Shown here: positions 6,378 to 14,565 of the stretch, one piece after another
Numbering within the stretch: the first letter of the stretch is position 1
Layout of the letters: the number at the start of each line of letters is the position of its first letter
Source: a bacterium
GTDB lineage: Bacteria; Patescibacteriota; UBA1384; CAJBMM01
Direction of reading: 5' to 3'
NCBI GenBank assembly: GCA_027364665.1
Contig: DAHXOW010000044.1
Coordinates: 1 to 38,148, forward strand
DNA length: 38,148 nt
Notes under the pieces: model-generated
What the model saw: only the letters and a program-made list of their open reading frames with translations
Database searches by the model: none
What the model was told of the DNA's origin: nothing
Position numbers and translations under genes: made by a program

Positions 6378-7075
6378 TTTATACCTATCCAGGATCTTAT
6401 AATTCCGCAAAATAATTCAGGGTTATCCAAATGAGCGAAATGGCTGCCGTTTGGAATAATCTTTAAAGTTGCCCCGCGAACCATTCTTAGTATTTCATTG
6501 CCAACGCTTATTGGTACAACCGAGTCGTCTTCTCCCCAGATCAATAAAGTCGGCTGCTTTATATCTATTAAATAGGGTCTTAAGTCAAAATTAATTGTAT
6601 TTTCAAAAACCGTAGTAAGCGGTCCAGCCTTTCTCCGGTCTTCAGAACGAAATTTGTCGGCAATTATCGGATAGAAAGGTATTTTATCTTTCGGTAAACC
6701 GCTTTTTTTTATTGCTTCGATCAAAGCCGATCTGAATTTTTGAGGCCAACTAAGCGGTTGTTTGATCGCAGGGGTCGCATATAGTATTAATTTGCTGACT
6801 TTAGGATTGTTTTTGGCTATGACAGTAGCGATTCTTCCGCCAAAAGAATGGCCGATTAAAACATATGATTCTAATTTATTTTTTTCTGAGAAGTCATTGA
6901 CCCATTTTGCATATTCGGTAATTCCCCAATTTTTATTGCTTAATTTTTCCTGTCCGAAACCGGGCAGATCTGGTGCCAGACACTGATATTGATTTTTCAA
7001 TCCGGTAATAATCCGATCCCAAGTGTGATGATCTTGTTGCCACCCGTGTAAAAAAACAAGCGCTGGCTTTTCCAT
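6374..7075 (-). CDS. Alpha/beta hydrolase
   Basis: This 233-residue alpha/beta-fold hydrolase has the oxyanion segment VFLHGWQQD, the nucleophile elbow GHSFGG (Ser77), the acid in WGEDDSVVP (Asp183 or Asp184) and His212 or His215 in GSHFAHLDNPE. The size and the HGW start resemble small-molecule ester hydrolases such as BioH/MhpC relatives, but substrate cannot be predicted. There is no signal peptide, so it is cytosolic. Its stop overlaps the ATG of the Mur ligase by four bases, which suggests coupled translation and a possible link to envelope precursor metabolism. Its own leaderless promoter lies in the gap of 22 bases after the membrane protein gene. Confidence 0.88.
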   Translation of the reverse strand: MEKPALVFLHGWQQDHHTWDRIITGLKNQYQCLAPDLPGFGQEKLSNKNWGITEYAKWVNDFSEKNKLESYVLIGHSFGGRIATVIAKNNPKVSKLILYATPAIKQPLSWPQKFRSALIEAIKKSGLPKDKIPFYPIIADKFRSEDRRKAGPLTTVFENTINFDLRPYLIDIKQPTLLIWGEDDSVVPISVGNEILRMVRGATLKIIPNGSHFAHLDNPELFCGIIRSWIGIK

Positions 7076-7081
7076 GAGCTT

Positions 7082-7111
7082 AGTTTAACCGCTTCACCTA
7101 GTGGTAGTCAA
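7082..7111 (-). promoter_or_regulatory. Leaderless promoter of the hydrolase-Mur ligase pair
   Basis: On the minus strand TTGACT (7106-7111) and TAAACT (7082-7087) are separated by 18 bases. The hydrolase ATG (7073-7075) follows six bases after the -10, so the transcript would start at the ATG. There is no Shine-Dalgarno sequence. Confidence 0.5.
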
Positions 7112-7754
7112 TTATCGAATTTTCTTTTTCTACCGAATCGGCTACTAAATGATTATTAATTCGATGCGCAACGATATCTATTCCGTCTCCCCTATCAAAA
7201 TGTCTATTCCCAAGAAATTTTGTTTGTTTATTCCAATAAATCGTGCTGTTATGATGGTTGTTTTCAGCAATTTGCCAATCATCTTTGGCTGAGTTGGTTG
7301 ATATAACTGTTCCGTCTATCCAAATCTCATCAGTTGATTGTTTGAGAAATCGGTCGGTTAGACCGGTATCGCTCACAATAACTGAAATCATAATCGTGAC
7401 AAGGATTAGCCCGGCAATAATTAAGGCACGATTGTAGCGATAAATAAATTCGAAGCGTCTTAGTAATAAATAGCCGCCGCCAAGCCCAACAACGGCGACT
7501 ACCAGGGCTAACCAGGGTAAATGAAGCAAGACATATGACCAGCCAAACCGGTCAATCCAAAGATCGCGTAACGGTTGTTGCAAACGAAAATCGCTGACTA
7601 TAAAACCGATGAAAAAAACACTCAAAAGAGCGGTTCCGAGTAATCCTATTCCGATTAAAATAGCCATTGCGATAAAAAAACCGTATGGGCGCATGGAAAT
7701 TTTTTGCTCATGAATTTGCTTCATTACTTTTTTACTTAAATCAGCTTGACTCAT
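7098..7754 (-). CDS. Membrane protein next to ECF sigma factor, possible anti-sigma factor
   Basis: This 218-residue protein has a cytoplasmic N-terminus of about 25 residues, three membrane segments (about 27-53, 72-98 and 107-126) and a C-terminal domain of about 90 residues. That domain contains DEIWIDGTVISTNSAKDDW and would lie outside the membrane. The start overlaps the sigma-factor stop by four bases (ATGA), the usual arrangement of an ECF sigma factor with its anti-sigma factor. The zinc anti-sigma motif (HX3CX2C) is absent. The C-terminal domain looks like a small beta-rich (OB-like) fold, which is a guess. The anti-sigma role is inferred from position only. Confidence 0.7.
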   Translation of the reverse strand: MSQADLSKKVMKQIHEQKISMRPYGFFIAMAILIGIGLLGTALLSVFFIGFIVSDFRLQQPLRDLWIDRFGWSYVLLHLPWLALVVAVVGLGGGYLLLRRFEFIYRYNRALIIAGLILVTIMISVIVSDTGLTDRFLKQSTDEIWIDGTVISTNSAKDDWQIAENNHHNSTIYWNKQTKFLGNRHFDRGDGIDIVAHRINNHLVADSVEKENSIIDYH

Positions 7755-8308
7755 TTTTCCCTGTTTCTCATTTGTTCCAGCAACTTTTTGCCTCGATGTA
7801 TTCTTGTCCCGACCGTCATCGTCGGTATGTGTAGAATGTCGGCAATTTCCTCATAACTTTTCTCGTTCCTGTAAAATAATAATATAGGTTCGCGATAGAC
7901 GATTGGTAAATCATCCAGATATTTGGCCAGCTTTTCCTTTAGTAACTTGTGGTCCAGGATCTCTGCATAACTATCATCTTGTTTTATCTGATATTCCACC
8001 CAAGGATGTTCGTCTACTGATATGTGGTTTGACCGCTTTTTCAGATAGTTTATCGCCTCGTTATGAGTGATGCGGTATATCCAACTGGAGAATTTCTTAT
8101 TTTGATCGAATCCGTTTAAATTACGATAAGCTTTAATAAAAGCTTCCTGAACAACATCACTCGATTCGTCAGGATTTCTGATCAGACCGGTGGCGTATCT
8201 TATTAACTTGTTCTGATACCGCTCGACAATCTGAGAATAGGCTTCCTGATCACCTTGGCAGATTATTTTTACCAACTCCTCGTCGCTTTTATCTTCCAGC
8301 TTCGACAT
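7751..8308 (-). CDS. ECF-type RNA polymerase sigma factor
   Basis: This 185-residue sigma-70 family protein has only regions 2 and 4, as in extracytoplasmic-function sigma factors. Region 2 runs about 22-90 (DESSDVVQEAFIKAYRNL, then FSSWIYRITHNEAINYLKKR). Region 4 is near 130-180 (LPIVYREPILLF, then YEEIADILHIPTMTVGTRIH with the helix-turn-helix). It directs RNA polymerase to a stress regulon, probably for the envelope given its neighbours. It is translationally coupled to the membrane protein downstream. AGGAG lies three bases before the ATG, a short spacing. Its promoter overlaps the leuS start region. Confidence 0.95.
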   Translation of the reverse strand: MSKLEDKSDEELVKIICQGDQEAYSQIVERYQNKLIRYATGLIRNPDESSDVVQEAFIKAYRNLNGFDQNKKFSSWIYRITHNEAINYLKKRSNHISVDEHPWVEYQIKQDDSYAEILDHKLLKEKLAKYLDDLPIVYREPILLFYRNEKSYEEIADILHIPTMTVGTRIHRGKKLLEQMRNREK

Positions 8309-8330
8309 GGTCTCCTAAATATGCTACTAT
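8302..8330 (+). promoter_or_regulatory. leuS promoter
   Basis: TCGACA (8302-8307) and TACTAT (8325-8330, preceded by the extended TGC) are 17 bases apart on the plus strand. The -35 overlaps the sigma-factor start codon on the other strand (8306-8308). Transcription would start near 8337, leaving a leader of about 18 bases with AAGGA at 8339-8343. Confidence 0.55.
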
Positions 8331-8341
8331 AAGACTATAAG
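8326..8341. repeat. Tandem 8-bp repeat in the divergent sigma/leuS promoter
   Basis: ACTATAAG occurs twice head to tail. On the minus strand each copy contains a TATAGT -10 hexamer, so the repeat doubles the sigma-gene -10 and also overlaps the leuS -10. Confidence 0.75.
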
Positions 8342-8361
8342 GATTATTTCAAAATTGTCCA
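8334..8361 (-). promoter_or_regulatory. ECF sigma-gene promoter
   Basis: On the minus strand TGGACA (8356-8361) and TATAGT (8334-8339) are 16 bases apart, each matching the housekeeping consensus at five of six positions. The -35 overlaps the leuS start codon (8355-8357). Confidence 0.55.
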
Positions 8362-10853
8362 GTTATCGACCGGATATTATTGAGCCGAAATGGCAAAAAC
8401 GATGGGAAGAAGACAAGGCCTATCTTGCCGATAGAGGCAAAAACCTGCCAAAGCTTTATGTTTTGGATATGTTTCCTTACCCGTCCGGAGATGGTTTGCA
8501 TGTCGGACATTCAAGAATCTATACTGCGTCTGATTTAGTTACCAGAGCAAAAATTTTACAAGGTTACAGGGTTTTACATCCGACGGGTTGGGACGCGTTT
8601 GGTTTGCCAGCAGAAAATTATGCTATAAAAACTGGAATCCATCCCTCTGTGGCTACGGCGAAAAATATTGCCAACGCCAAAAGGCAAATGCAACTCCAAG
8701 GGTTTATGTACGATTGGTCTCGTGAAATTAATACAACCGATCCGAATTATTACCATTGGACGCAATGGATTTTTCTGCAGTTGTTTAAGCACAATTTAGC
8801 CTATGAGGCGGATGTACCTATTAACTGGTGCCCATCATGCAAAACCGGTTTGGCCAACGAAGAAGTTATAGGCGGTCGTTGTGATCGCTGCGGCAGTAAA
8901 GTTGAAAAGAAACAACTTAGCCAATGGATGTTGAAAATTACAGCATATGCCGATCGTTTGCTGGGCGGTTTGGCAAATCTGGATTGGCCGGTTTCGATTA
9001 AAAAAATGCAAGAGAATTGGATTGGAAAGTCAAACGGTGCCAATGTGCGATTTATGGTCGTAGGACGCAGTGAGGAGATTGTTGTTTTTACTACCAGGCC
9101 GGATACTCTTTTCGGCGCCACTTATTTGGTATTGGCACCGGAGCATCCTTTAGTTGATCTCCTGACGACTAAAGATCATCTGACCGAAATGCTGGTCTAT
9201 CGCAAATCTGTCGCCAATAAAACCGATTCGGAGCGAATCGAAGGAGCCGGCAATAAAGAAAAAACCGGTATTTTTACCGGCAGTTTTGCCGTTAACCCGG
9301 TTAATGGTGAACATTTACCGATATGGGTTGCCGATTATGTTCTTTCGAATTACGGGACAGGAGCGATTATGGCAGTTCCGGCCCATGACCAACGTGATCT
9401 TGAATTTGCCAAAAAATTTAAATTGCCCGTTACTAAAGTGATATTCTCATCTACCCCGATTACTACCGAAGCATATTTAGAAGACGGGTTGTTGATCAAC
9501 TCAGGGCGTTTCAACGGCTTAACGGTTGCTGAGGCGAAGAAGGCTATCGTTGAAGACTTGGAAACGCGCGGCCTGGCTGAACCTCAGACTGTTTATCGAC
9601 TAAGGGATTGGGTTTTTTCCCGCCAGCGTTATTGGGGGGAACCTATTCCTTTGATTCACTGTCCGAAATGCGGTATTGTTCCGGTTCCGGATAATGAATT
9701 GCCGTTAGTTTTGCCTGAAGTTGAAAAATACCAACCAACCGGTACCGGTCAATCACCGTTGGCCGCTATTGCTAAATGGGTTAATACGTCTTGCCCTAAA
9801 TGCGGAGGCAGGGCCAAGCGCGAAACGAACACTATGCCTCAATGGGCAGGATCAAGTTGGTATTTTTTGCGCTTTACCGATCCACACAATAACCGTGCTT
9901 TGGCTGATCAACCGTCATTGGATGCGTGGATGCCGGTAGATTTGTATCTCGGCGGTGCTGAACATGCTGTTCTCCATCTGCTGTATGCCAGGTTTTGGCA
10001 GATGTTTCTCTATGATATCGGAGTTGTTAAACAAGAAGAACCGTTTAAACAGTTAAAATCAGTTGGACTTATTTTGACCAATACCTATCGTGATCAGGAC
10101 GGCCATTACATTCACTATGATGATTTGGTTTTAGACGGCGATACCGTCTTTGATAAACGGAATGGTCATGTGCTGACTGCAGAGGTTGAAAAAATGAGTA
10201 AATCCAAAGGTAATTCCATATCACCCGATAGCATAATTACACGATACGGTTCTGATACTTTACGTGTTTATTTAATGTTTCTTGGTCCGTGGCATGAGAT
10301 GAGTGTTTTTGATTTGAATGGCATCGAAGGATCTTTCCGGTTCCTAAAGAAAGTCTATTTTTTGGCAGACAAAGTTTCTCAGGATTGCCAGTCATCAGAT
10401 GATCGTCTATTGAACCAGACAATTGATAAAGTAACAAAAGACATTGATCTGTTCCAATTTAATACAGCAGTTTCACAATTAATGATTTTGGTTAATGCGT
10501 GGCAAAAAGAAACAGCCGTTTCAGCTGACCGGTTTTCAGTATTTTTACAACTCTTGTTTCCGTTTGCGCCTCATCTGGCTGAAGAGCTTTGGCAAAAAAT
10601 CGGCCACAACGAATCAATTTTTGCTTCAAAATGGCCAGAGGCTAAGATTGGTTTTGCAGATGACACTCGTGCGGAAATCGCGGTTCAGGTTGATTCAAAA
10701 TTACGCGGTAAAATAAGTGTTAGTCAGGAAATGACCGCTGAACAAATTACCGAACTCGTTTTATCCGATGAAAAAATTGGAAGATTTGTAACTTCAAGGC
10801 AGCCTAAGGCCATTTACGTCAAAGGTCACTTAATTAATTTGCTTAACCGTTAA
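8355..10853 (+). CDS. leuS: Leucyl-tRNA synthetase
   Basis: This 832-residue class I synthetase charges tRNA-Leu. It shows the HIGH-type motif His49-Val-Gly-His52 in YPSGDGLHVGHSR and KMSKS at 613-617 (KMSKSKGN). The editing CP1 domain has AIMAVPAHDQRDLEFA. Two zinc-like clusters are visible: CPSC with CDRC near residue 160-180, and CPKC in two places near 440-480. The length is close to bacterial LeuRS. The start is a TTG at 8355: no ATG lies upstream in frame, the N-terminus SSYRPDIIEPKWQKRWEED matches the family, and AAGGA lies 11 bases upstream. It is the first gene of a plus-strand operon with yceD, rpmF, nusB and rnc. Confidence 0.97.
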   Translation: MSSYRPDIIEPKWQKRWEEDKAYLADRGKNLPKLYVLDMFPYPSGDGLHVGHSRIYTASDLVTRAKILQGYRVLHPTGWDAFGLPAENYAIKTGIHPSVATAKNIANAKRQMQLQGFMYDWSREINTTDPNYYHWTQWIFLQLFKHNLAYEADVPINWCPSCKTGLANEEVIGGRCDRCGSKVEKKQLSQWMLKITAYADRLLGGLANLDWPVSIKKMQENWIGKSNGANVRFMVVGRSEEIVVFTTRPDTLFGATYLVLAPEHPLVDLLTTKDHLTEMLVYRKSVANKTDSERIEGAGNKEKTGIFTGSFAVNPVNGEHLPIWVADYVLSNYGTGAIMAVPAHDQRDLEFAKKFKLPVTKVIFSSTPITTEAYLEDGLLINSGRFNGLTVAEAKKAIVEDLETRGLAEPQTVYRLRDWVFSRQRYWGEPIPLIHCPKCGIVPVPDNELPLVLPEVEKYQPTGTGQSPLAAIAKWVNTSCPKCGGRAKRETNTMPQWAGSSWYFLRFTDPHNNRALADQPSLDAWMPVDLYLGGAEHAVLHLLYARFWQMFLYDIGVVKQEEPFKQLKSVGLILTNTYRDQDGHYIHYDDLVLDGDTVFDKRNGHVLTAEVEKMSKSKGNSISPDSIITRYGSDTLRVYLMFLGPWHEMSVFDLNGIEGSFRFLKKVYFLADKVSQDCQSSDDRLLNQTIDKVTKDIDLFQFNTAVSQLMILVNAWQKETAVSADRFSVFLQLLFPFAPHLAEELWQKIGHNESIFASKWPEAKIGFADDTRAEIAVQVDSKLRGKISVSQEMTAEQITELVLSDEKIGRFVTSRQPKAIYVKGHLINLLNR

Positions 10854-10862
10854 TTATCAATA

Positions 10863-11405
10863 ATGAATCAATTTAAGCCGAATGGTTTTTCAGTCAAGAC
10901 GATATTGTCCGATCCGGATACGATTTACGATCAGGTTTGGACGCTGACGGTTAGTTATTTGCAAGAAAATTTTGCTCTTGTGACAGATAAACCAATGGAA
11001 TTGACCATCAGAGGCTTTGCCAAAGACAAAATAATTTATCTTAATTTGGCTGTTACCGGGACCATACCTTTGACTTGTTCGCGTTGCGGTGTTAGATTTC
11101 AGAAAAATATTTCAGATCAGGTGGAGCAGGAATATTCATTTGATAATCCGGACCAAGATATTTTACCCATTTCTGACCGCTTAACAGTTGATTTATCAAC
11201 CCCATTAAACGATCTTATTCAATTAGCCGTGCCGGATTTTCCTCTTCATGATCCTCGTTGCCTTGGTTTGTGTCCGGTATGCGGTATAAATTTAAATGAT
11301 TCGCCAAAACACTATACTGATTACCCTGACCATCGGCCTAATAAGGCTGATCTAGCCAACCGTCCTCATTTAAGCTATAATAGGCATGTAAAAAAAGAGG
11401 ATTAG
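10863..11405 (+). CDS. yceD: YceD/DUF177 family protein
   Basis: This 180-residue protein belongs to the DUF177 family, which almost always precedes rpmF and is linked to 23S rRNA accumulation in bacteria and plastids. Recognisable features are the Cys pair TCSRCGVRFQK (near residue 78) and the C-terminal CLGLCPVCGINLN (near 140), a likely metal site. It starts nine bases after the leuS stop without a clear Shine-Dalgarno sequence and ends two bases before the rpmF ATG. The molecular activity of the family is not settled. Confidence 0.9.
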   Translation: MNQFKPNGFSVKTILSDPDTIYDQVWTLTVSYLQENFALVTDKPMELTIRGFAKDKIIYLNLAVTGTIPLTCSRCGVRFQKNISDQVEQEYSFDNPDQDILPISDRLTVDLSTPLNDLIQLAVPDFPLHDPRCLGLCPVCGINLNDSPKHYTDYPDHRPNKADLANRPHLSYNRHVKKED

Positions 11406-11407
11406 CT

Positions 11408-11584
11408 ATGGCAACCCCGAAAAAACACCTTTCGCATTCTAAAAGCGGCGGACGTAGAAGTCAGATTCATTTAAAGTTACCTGAGATTTTTTATTGCCCA
11501 AATTGTCATTATCCAAGGTTGGCTCACACGGTTTGCCCGAAATGCGGACAGTATCGTGGAAAAACCATTACCGCGAGTCATTAA
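11408..11584 (+). CDS. rpmF: 50S ribosomal protein bL32
   Basis: This 58-residue protein was identified by direct translation. It begins MATPKKHLSHSKSGGRRS, the usual bL32 start, and carries a zinc ribbon formed by Cys30, Cys33, Cys43 and Cys46. A GAGG Shine-Dalgarno sequence lies eight bases before the ATG, inside the end of yceD. The yceD-rpmF pair is conserved across bacteria. One base separates its stop from the nusB ATG. Confidence 0.96.
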   Translation: MATPKKHLSHSKSGGRRSQIHLKLPEIFYCPNCHYPRLAHTVCPKCGQYRGKTITASH

Positions 11585-11585
11585 T

Positions 11586-12116
11586 ATGAATCGCCACCTG
11601 TCTCGTATCGTTGTTATGCAGACATTGTATGAGCTGGATTTTCGCCCTGATCAGAACCCTTTGGAAGCGGCTAAACGCAATCTTTCTCAGTTTGAAGCAA
11701 AAATTGATCAACAATACGTAACCGAAACTGTTGAGGCAGTTATTGCAGATTTGCCAAAAATAGATCCTCTGATTCAGCAAGCGGCTCCGGAATGGCCATT
11801 GGAACAGATTGCCGTTATTGATAAAACTATTTTGCGCTTATCAACCTATGAATTATTAATAAATCGTTCCGTTCCTCCTAAAGTTGTTATAAATGAAGCG
11901 GTGGAATTGGCAAAAACATTTGGCAGCGATAGTTCAAGTAAATTTATTAACGGGGTTTTGGGTACTTTATACCGCTCAAGCGATTTGCCTAAAGAGGATG
12001 AAGTGGATAGAATTCTTACCGAAAACGATGTAGCTTCTGATAAAGAATTGGAAAGTAACAAGCCGGTTACGGCTCACATTACACCCGAAGAAGATATTAT
12101 TGTTGAGGAGTCTTAA
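11586..12116 (+). CDS. nusB: Transcription antitermination factor NusB
   Basis: This 176-residue protein has the all-helical NusB fold (SRIVVMQTLYELDF at the start; LRLSTYELLINRSVPPKVVI and LAKTFGSDSSSKFINGVLG in the second half). With NusE (uS10) it binds boxA RNA during rRNA transcription. The start at 11586 is chosen because the in-frame start at 11556 lies inside rpmF and adds non-family residues. The last 45 residues form an acidic tail (EEDIIVEES at the end) beyond the usual C-terminus of about 140 residues. The tail is probably disordered. Confidence 0.94.
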   Translation: MNRHLSRIVVMQTLYELDFRPDQNPLEAAKRNLSQFEAKIDQQYVTETVEAVIADLPKIDPLIQQAAPEWPLEQIAVIDKTILRLSTYELLINRSVPPKVVINEAVELAKTFGSDSSSKFINGVLGTLYRSSDLPKEDEVDRILTENDVASDKELESNKPVTAHITPEEDIIVEES

Positions 12117-12119
12117 AAA

Positions 12120-12842
12120 GTGTTGTTGGATAAAGATTTTTCTCCGCTTGAGCAGAAAATAAATTATCACTTTAAAGACCGCCGACTATTAAAAACAGCT
12201 TTTGTCCATCGGTCCGCCTTGAACGAACTTCATGATCATATTAATGAGCACAACGAACGCTTGGAATTTTTGGGCGACGCTGTTCTTGAGTTGATTGTTA
12301 CTGAAAATCTGTTTTTACATTACCCGAATCCTGAGGGAGAATTAACCAACTGGCGTTCCGCATTGGTTCGTGGCCAACATTTGGCAGAGAAAGCAAAGGA
12401 TTTAGGGTTTGGCGACTATCTTTATTTAAGCCATGGTGAAACAAAGAGCGGCGGAAAAGCCAAACAAATGATTTTGGCCAATACTTTTGAAGCTTTTCTA
12501 GGGGCTTTATATTTAGACGGCGGATACAAAATAGCCAAGAATTTTGTTGAACAAACGATCATTTGTCATTTGTCTGAGATTTTGGCTGAAGGATTAGATA
12601 TTGATCCCAAAAGCCGTTTTCAAGAACTTGCCCAGGAAAAATATTCTATAACCCCCGATTACAAGGTGATAAGTGAATCAGGCCCAGATCATAATAAAAT
12701 ATTTACAGTAGGAGTTTATTTGGCTGATCGTCAGGTTGCTCAAGGACAAGGTTCGTCTAAACAATATGCCCAAATTGCTGCTGCAAGATCTGCAATCAAC
12801 CAGATGTTTTCAGATTTGCAAAACCAAATTGAAAAAGCTTAG
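12120..12842 (+). CDS. rnc: Ribonuclease III
   Basis: This 240-residue double-strand-specific endoribonuclease matures rRNA and regulates mRNAs. The catalytic domain has the signature NERLEFLGDAVLELIV (near 43-58) and the second acidic site in ILANTFEAFLGALYLDGG. The dsRNA-binding domain fills the last 75 residues (FQELAQEKYSITPDYKV, then GQGSSKQYAQIAAARSAI). The start is GTG at 12120, with GAGGAG nine bases upstream; two TTG codons follow directly and could also serve. Its 3' end overlaps the convergent carboxypeptidase gene by 47 bases. It is the last gene of the leuS operon. Confidence 0.96.
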   Translation: MLLDKDFSPLEQKINYHFKDRRLLKTAFVHRSALNELHDHINEHNERLEFLGDAVLELIVTENLFLHYPNPEGELTNWRSALVRGQHLAEKAKDLGFGDYLYLSHGETKSGGKAKQMILANTFEAFLGALYLDGGYKIAKNFVEQTIICHLSEILAEGLDIDPKSRFQELAQEKYSITPDYKVISESGPDHNKIFTVGVYLADRQVAQGQGSSKQYAQIAAARSAINQMFSDLQNQIEKA

Positions 12843-13767
12843 TCATTTCGGTTGCCGAAGCGGTATACAGATCCTGGTAAGTTGCTCCGATAAAACCGAT
12901 TAAACGCACATTACCCTGTTTAACCGCGGTTACCAGTACGTGTCCTGCTCCTCCTTGGTTTGGATCGCTGCCGGTGCCGGTTTTGCCACCTATGACTCCG
13001 GGATAGTGATTCAAAACAAGCTGATCAGAATTATCAAGATTATAGACAATGTTTCCGGTGACATCGCTGGCTGTGTAATGAGCAGTCCCTATAACTTGAG
13101 CAATAGTCGGGTTTTCCAAATCGTAACTCATCAACTTAGCAACATCATACGGGGACGATTGGGTTCCTGCTTCGTCGTATCCCGCCGGATCCGCATAATG
13201 TGTTTCAGTTAAGCCGAGCTCCGCAGCTTTTTGATTCATCATTTTAACAAAATTATCGCTCGATCCGGCTGTAAATTCTGCTAAGGCCATAGCACAGTCA
13301 TTTCCCGAATCCAGCATCATCGCATATAGAAGATTTTTGACAGTTATCTGTTCATTTTGAACAATTCCGACCAGCGAACCTAACTGATGTGAAGCGTTAT
13401 AGGAAACGGTTACAACGCTGTTTAAGTTGTCGTGTTCTACAACCAATAGCGAAGTCATTAATTTTGTCGTTGAGGCAATCGGTCTTTTTGTATATCCGTT
13501 CTTTTCTGCTAAGACAGTAGCGGTGTCAGGATCGTAAAGCAAATAAGCTTGGGCCTGAATAAGAGAATTTAGCTGAGTGGCATTTTCAACTACCGGAACG
13601 GGTTGCGGTACCGGTAAGTGATTAATAATTGTTTGGCTGACTGTCACCTGTTGACTTGCTTGGGCCTTATCAACTAAGGGTTGTTCGATTTTCCTTGCCA
13701 AACCGCTAGCACCGACTATGTCGGCCATTAAAACGATCGATAGGATAAAATATTTAAATAACACCAC
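12796..13767 (-). CDS. dacA: D-alanyl-D-alanine carboxypeptidase (PBP5/6-like, S11)
   Basis: This 323-residue serine peptidase trims the terminal D-Ala from peptidoglycan stem peptides outside the membrane. The three penicillin-binding motifs are present: SXXK as Ser99-Thr-Thr-Lys102 (IASTTKLM), SXN as Ser154-Gly-Asn156 (LDSGNDCAM) and KTG at 262-264 (GGKTGTG). The N-terminus has a hydrophobic stretch (residues 2-20) that is a signal peptide or anchor. The C-terminal domain and amphipathic anchor of E. coli PBP5 are missing. The start is GTG (13767 or the next GTG at 13764). It is the last gene of the long minus-strand run and overlaps rnc at its 3' end. Confidence 0.94.
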   Translation of the reverse strand: MVLFKYFILSIVLMADIVGASGLARKIEQPLVDKAQASQQVTVSQTIINHLPVPQPVPVVENATQLNSLIQAQAYLLYDPDTATVLAEKNGYTKRPIASTTKLMTSLLVVEHDNLNSVVTVSYNASHQLGSLVGIVQNEQITVKNLLYAMMLDSGNDCAMALAEFTAGSSDNFVKMMNQKAAELGLTETHYADPAGYDEAGTQSSPYDVAKLMSYDLENPTIAQVIGTAHYTASDVTGNIVYNLDNSDQLVLNHYPGVIGGKTGTGSDPNQGGAGHVLVTAVKQGNVRLIGFIGATYQDLYTASATEMTKLFQFGFANLKTSG

Positions 13768-13830
13768 CTAACTCTATCATAACTAAGTCAATCGAGCCAG
13801 CTTGATAGATGATCGGCATATTTATAAATT

Positions 13831-14565
13831 TTACTCAAGTTGTCGCAATTTTTCAGAACCGAGTTTAATATACTGGCCTGGCTTAAGTCCCAGATCTTTA
13901 AGATTTAATTTACCGATTGAGGTTCTGGTTAAATCAGCCACTTCGAGACCGATTTTTTGAATCATTCGTCTGATCTGTCGGTTACGGCCTTCATGTATTT
14001 TTATTTCAATTTGTAGATGATGATCAGTTTGTTCAAGAACTTTTATTTTGGCCGGAGCGGTTCTACGATCGTCTATTATCACGCCGTTTTCCAACTTCTT
14101 TAAATTGTTTTTTAGCTGTCGTTGATCATAATTATACGGAATTGTGCAGTCAACTAAATAAGTTTTGTTGATTTGATGATCCGGTTTGGTTAAGTGATTA
14201 GCCAGCTGTCCGTCATTAGTTAACAAAATAAGACCTTTGGTTTGCCTATCGAGCCTGCCGACTGGATAGATACGTTCCGGAACTTTAATCAGATCGAGAA
14301 CGGTATTTTTAGCGTGCGGGTCACCGCGAGTCGAATCAAAACCGGCCGGTTTATACAAAGCATAAACCGTTTTTTCCGCTACTGGTTTGATTTCACGCCA
14401 ATTTTCGTCTGTTTTTATTTCGACATTATCGTTACTTGGGTCAACTGCCCTGGTGATATCGGTGACTGGCTGGCCGTTAATTTTGACTCGCCGGTTTTTT
14501 ACCCAAACCTCAGCCGCTCTTCTTGAACATACACCGGAATTTGCCAAATAGACGGACAGGCGCAT
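13831..14565 (-). CDS. RsuA/RluB-family rRNA pseudouridine synthase
   Basis: This 244-residue protein has an N-terminal S4 RNA-binding domain (MRLSVYLANSGVCSRRAAE) and a catalytic domain with PVGRLDRQTKGLILLTNDG, where Asp106 is the catalytic residue. Further motifs are LTKPDHQINKTYLV and EGRNRQIRRM. It isomerises uridine in rRNA; the RluB type modifies the large subunit and RsuA the small, and I cannot decide which from sequence. Its ATG shares one base with the aspS stop (TAATG), so the two are coupled. Confidence 0.94.
   Translation of the reverse strand: MRLSVYLANSGVCSRRAAEVWVKNRRVKINGQPVTDITRAVDPSNDNVEIKTDENWREIKPVAEKTVYALYKPAGFDSTRGDPHAKNTVLDLIKVPERIYPVGRLDRQTKGLILLTNDGQLANHLTKPDHQINKTYLVDCTIPYNYDQRQLKNNLKKLENGVIIDDRRTAPAKIKVLEQTDHHLQIEIKIHEGRNRQIRRMIQKIGLEVADLTRTSIGKLNLKDLGLKPGQYIKLGSEKLRQLE

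Noticed and set aside
13764..13781. Possible leaderless promoter of the carboxypeptidase gene (TATGAT eight bases before GTG)
   Set aside because: No -35 or TG extension accompanies it, and the gene can be read from the upstream operon.
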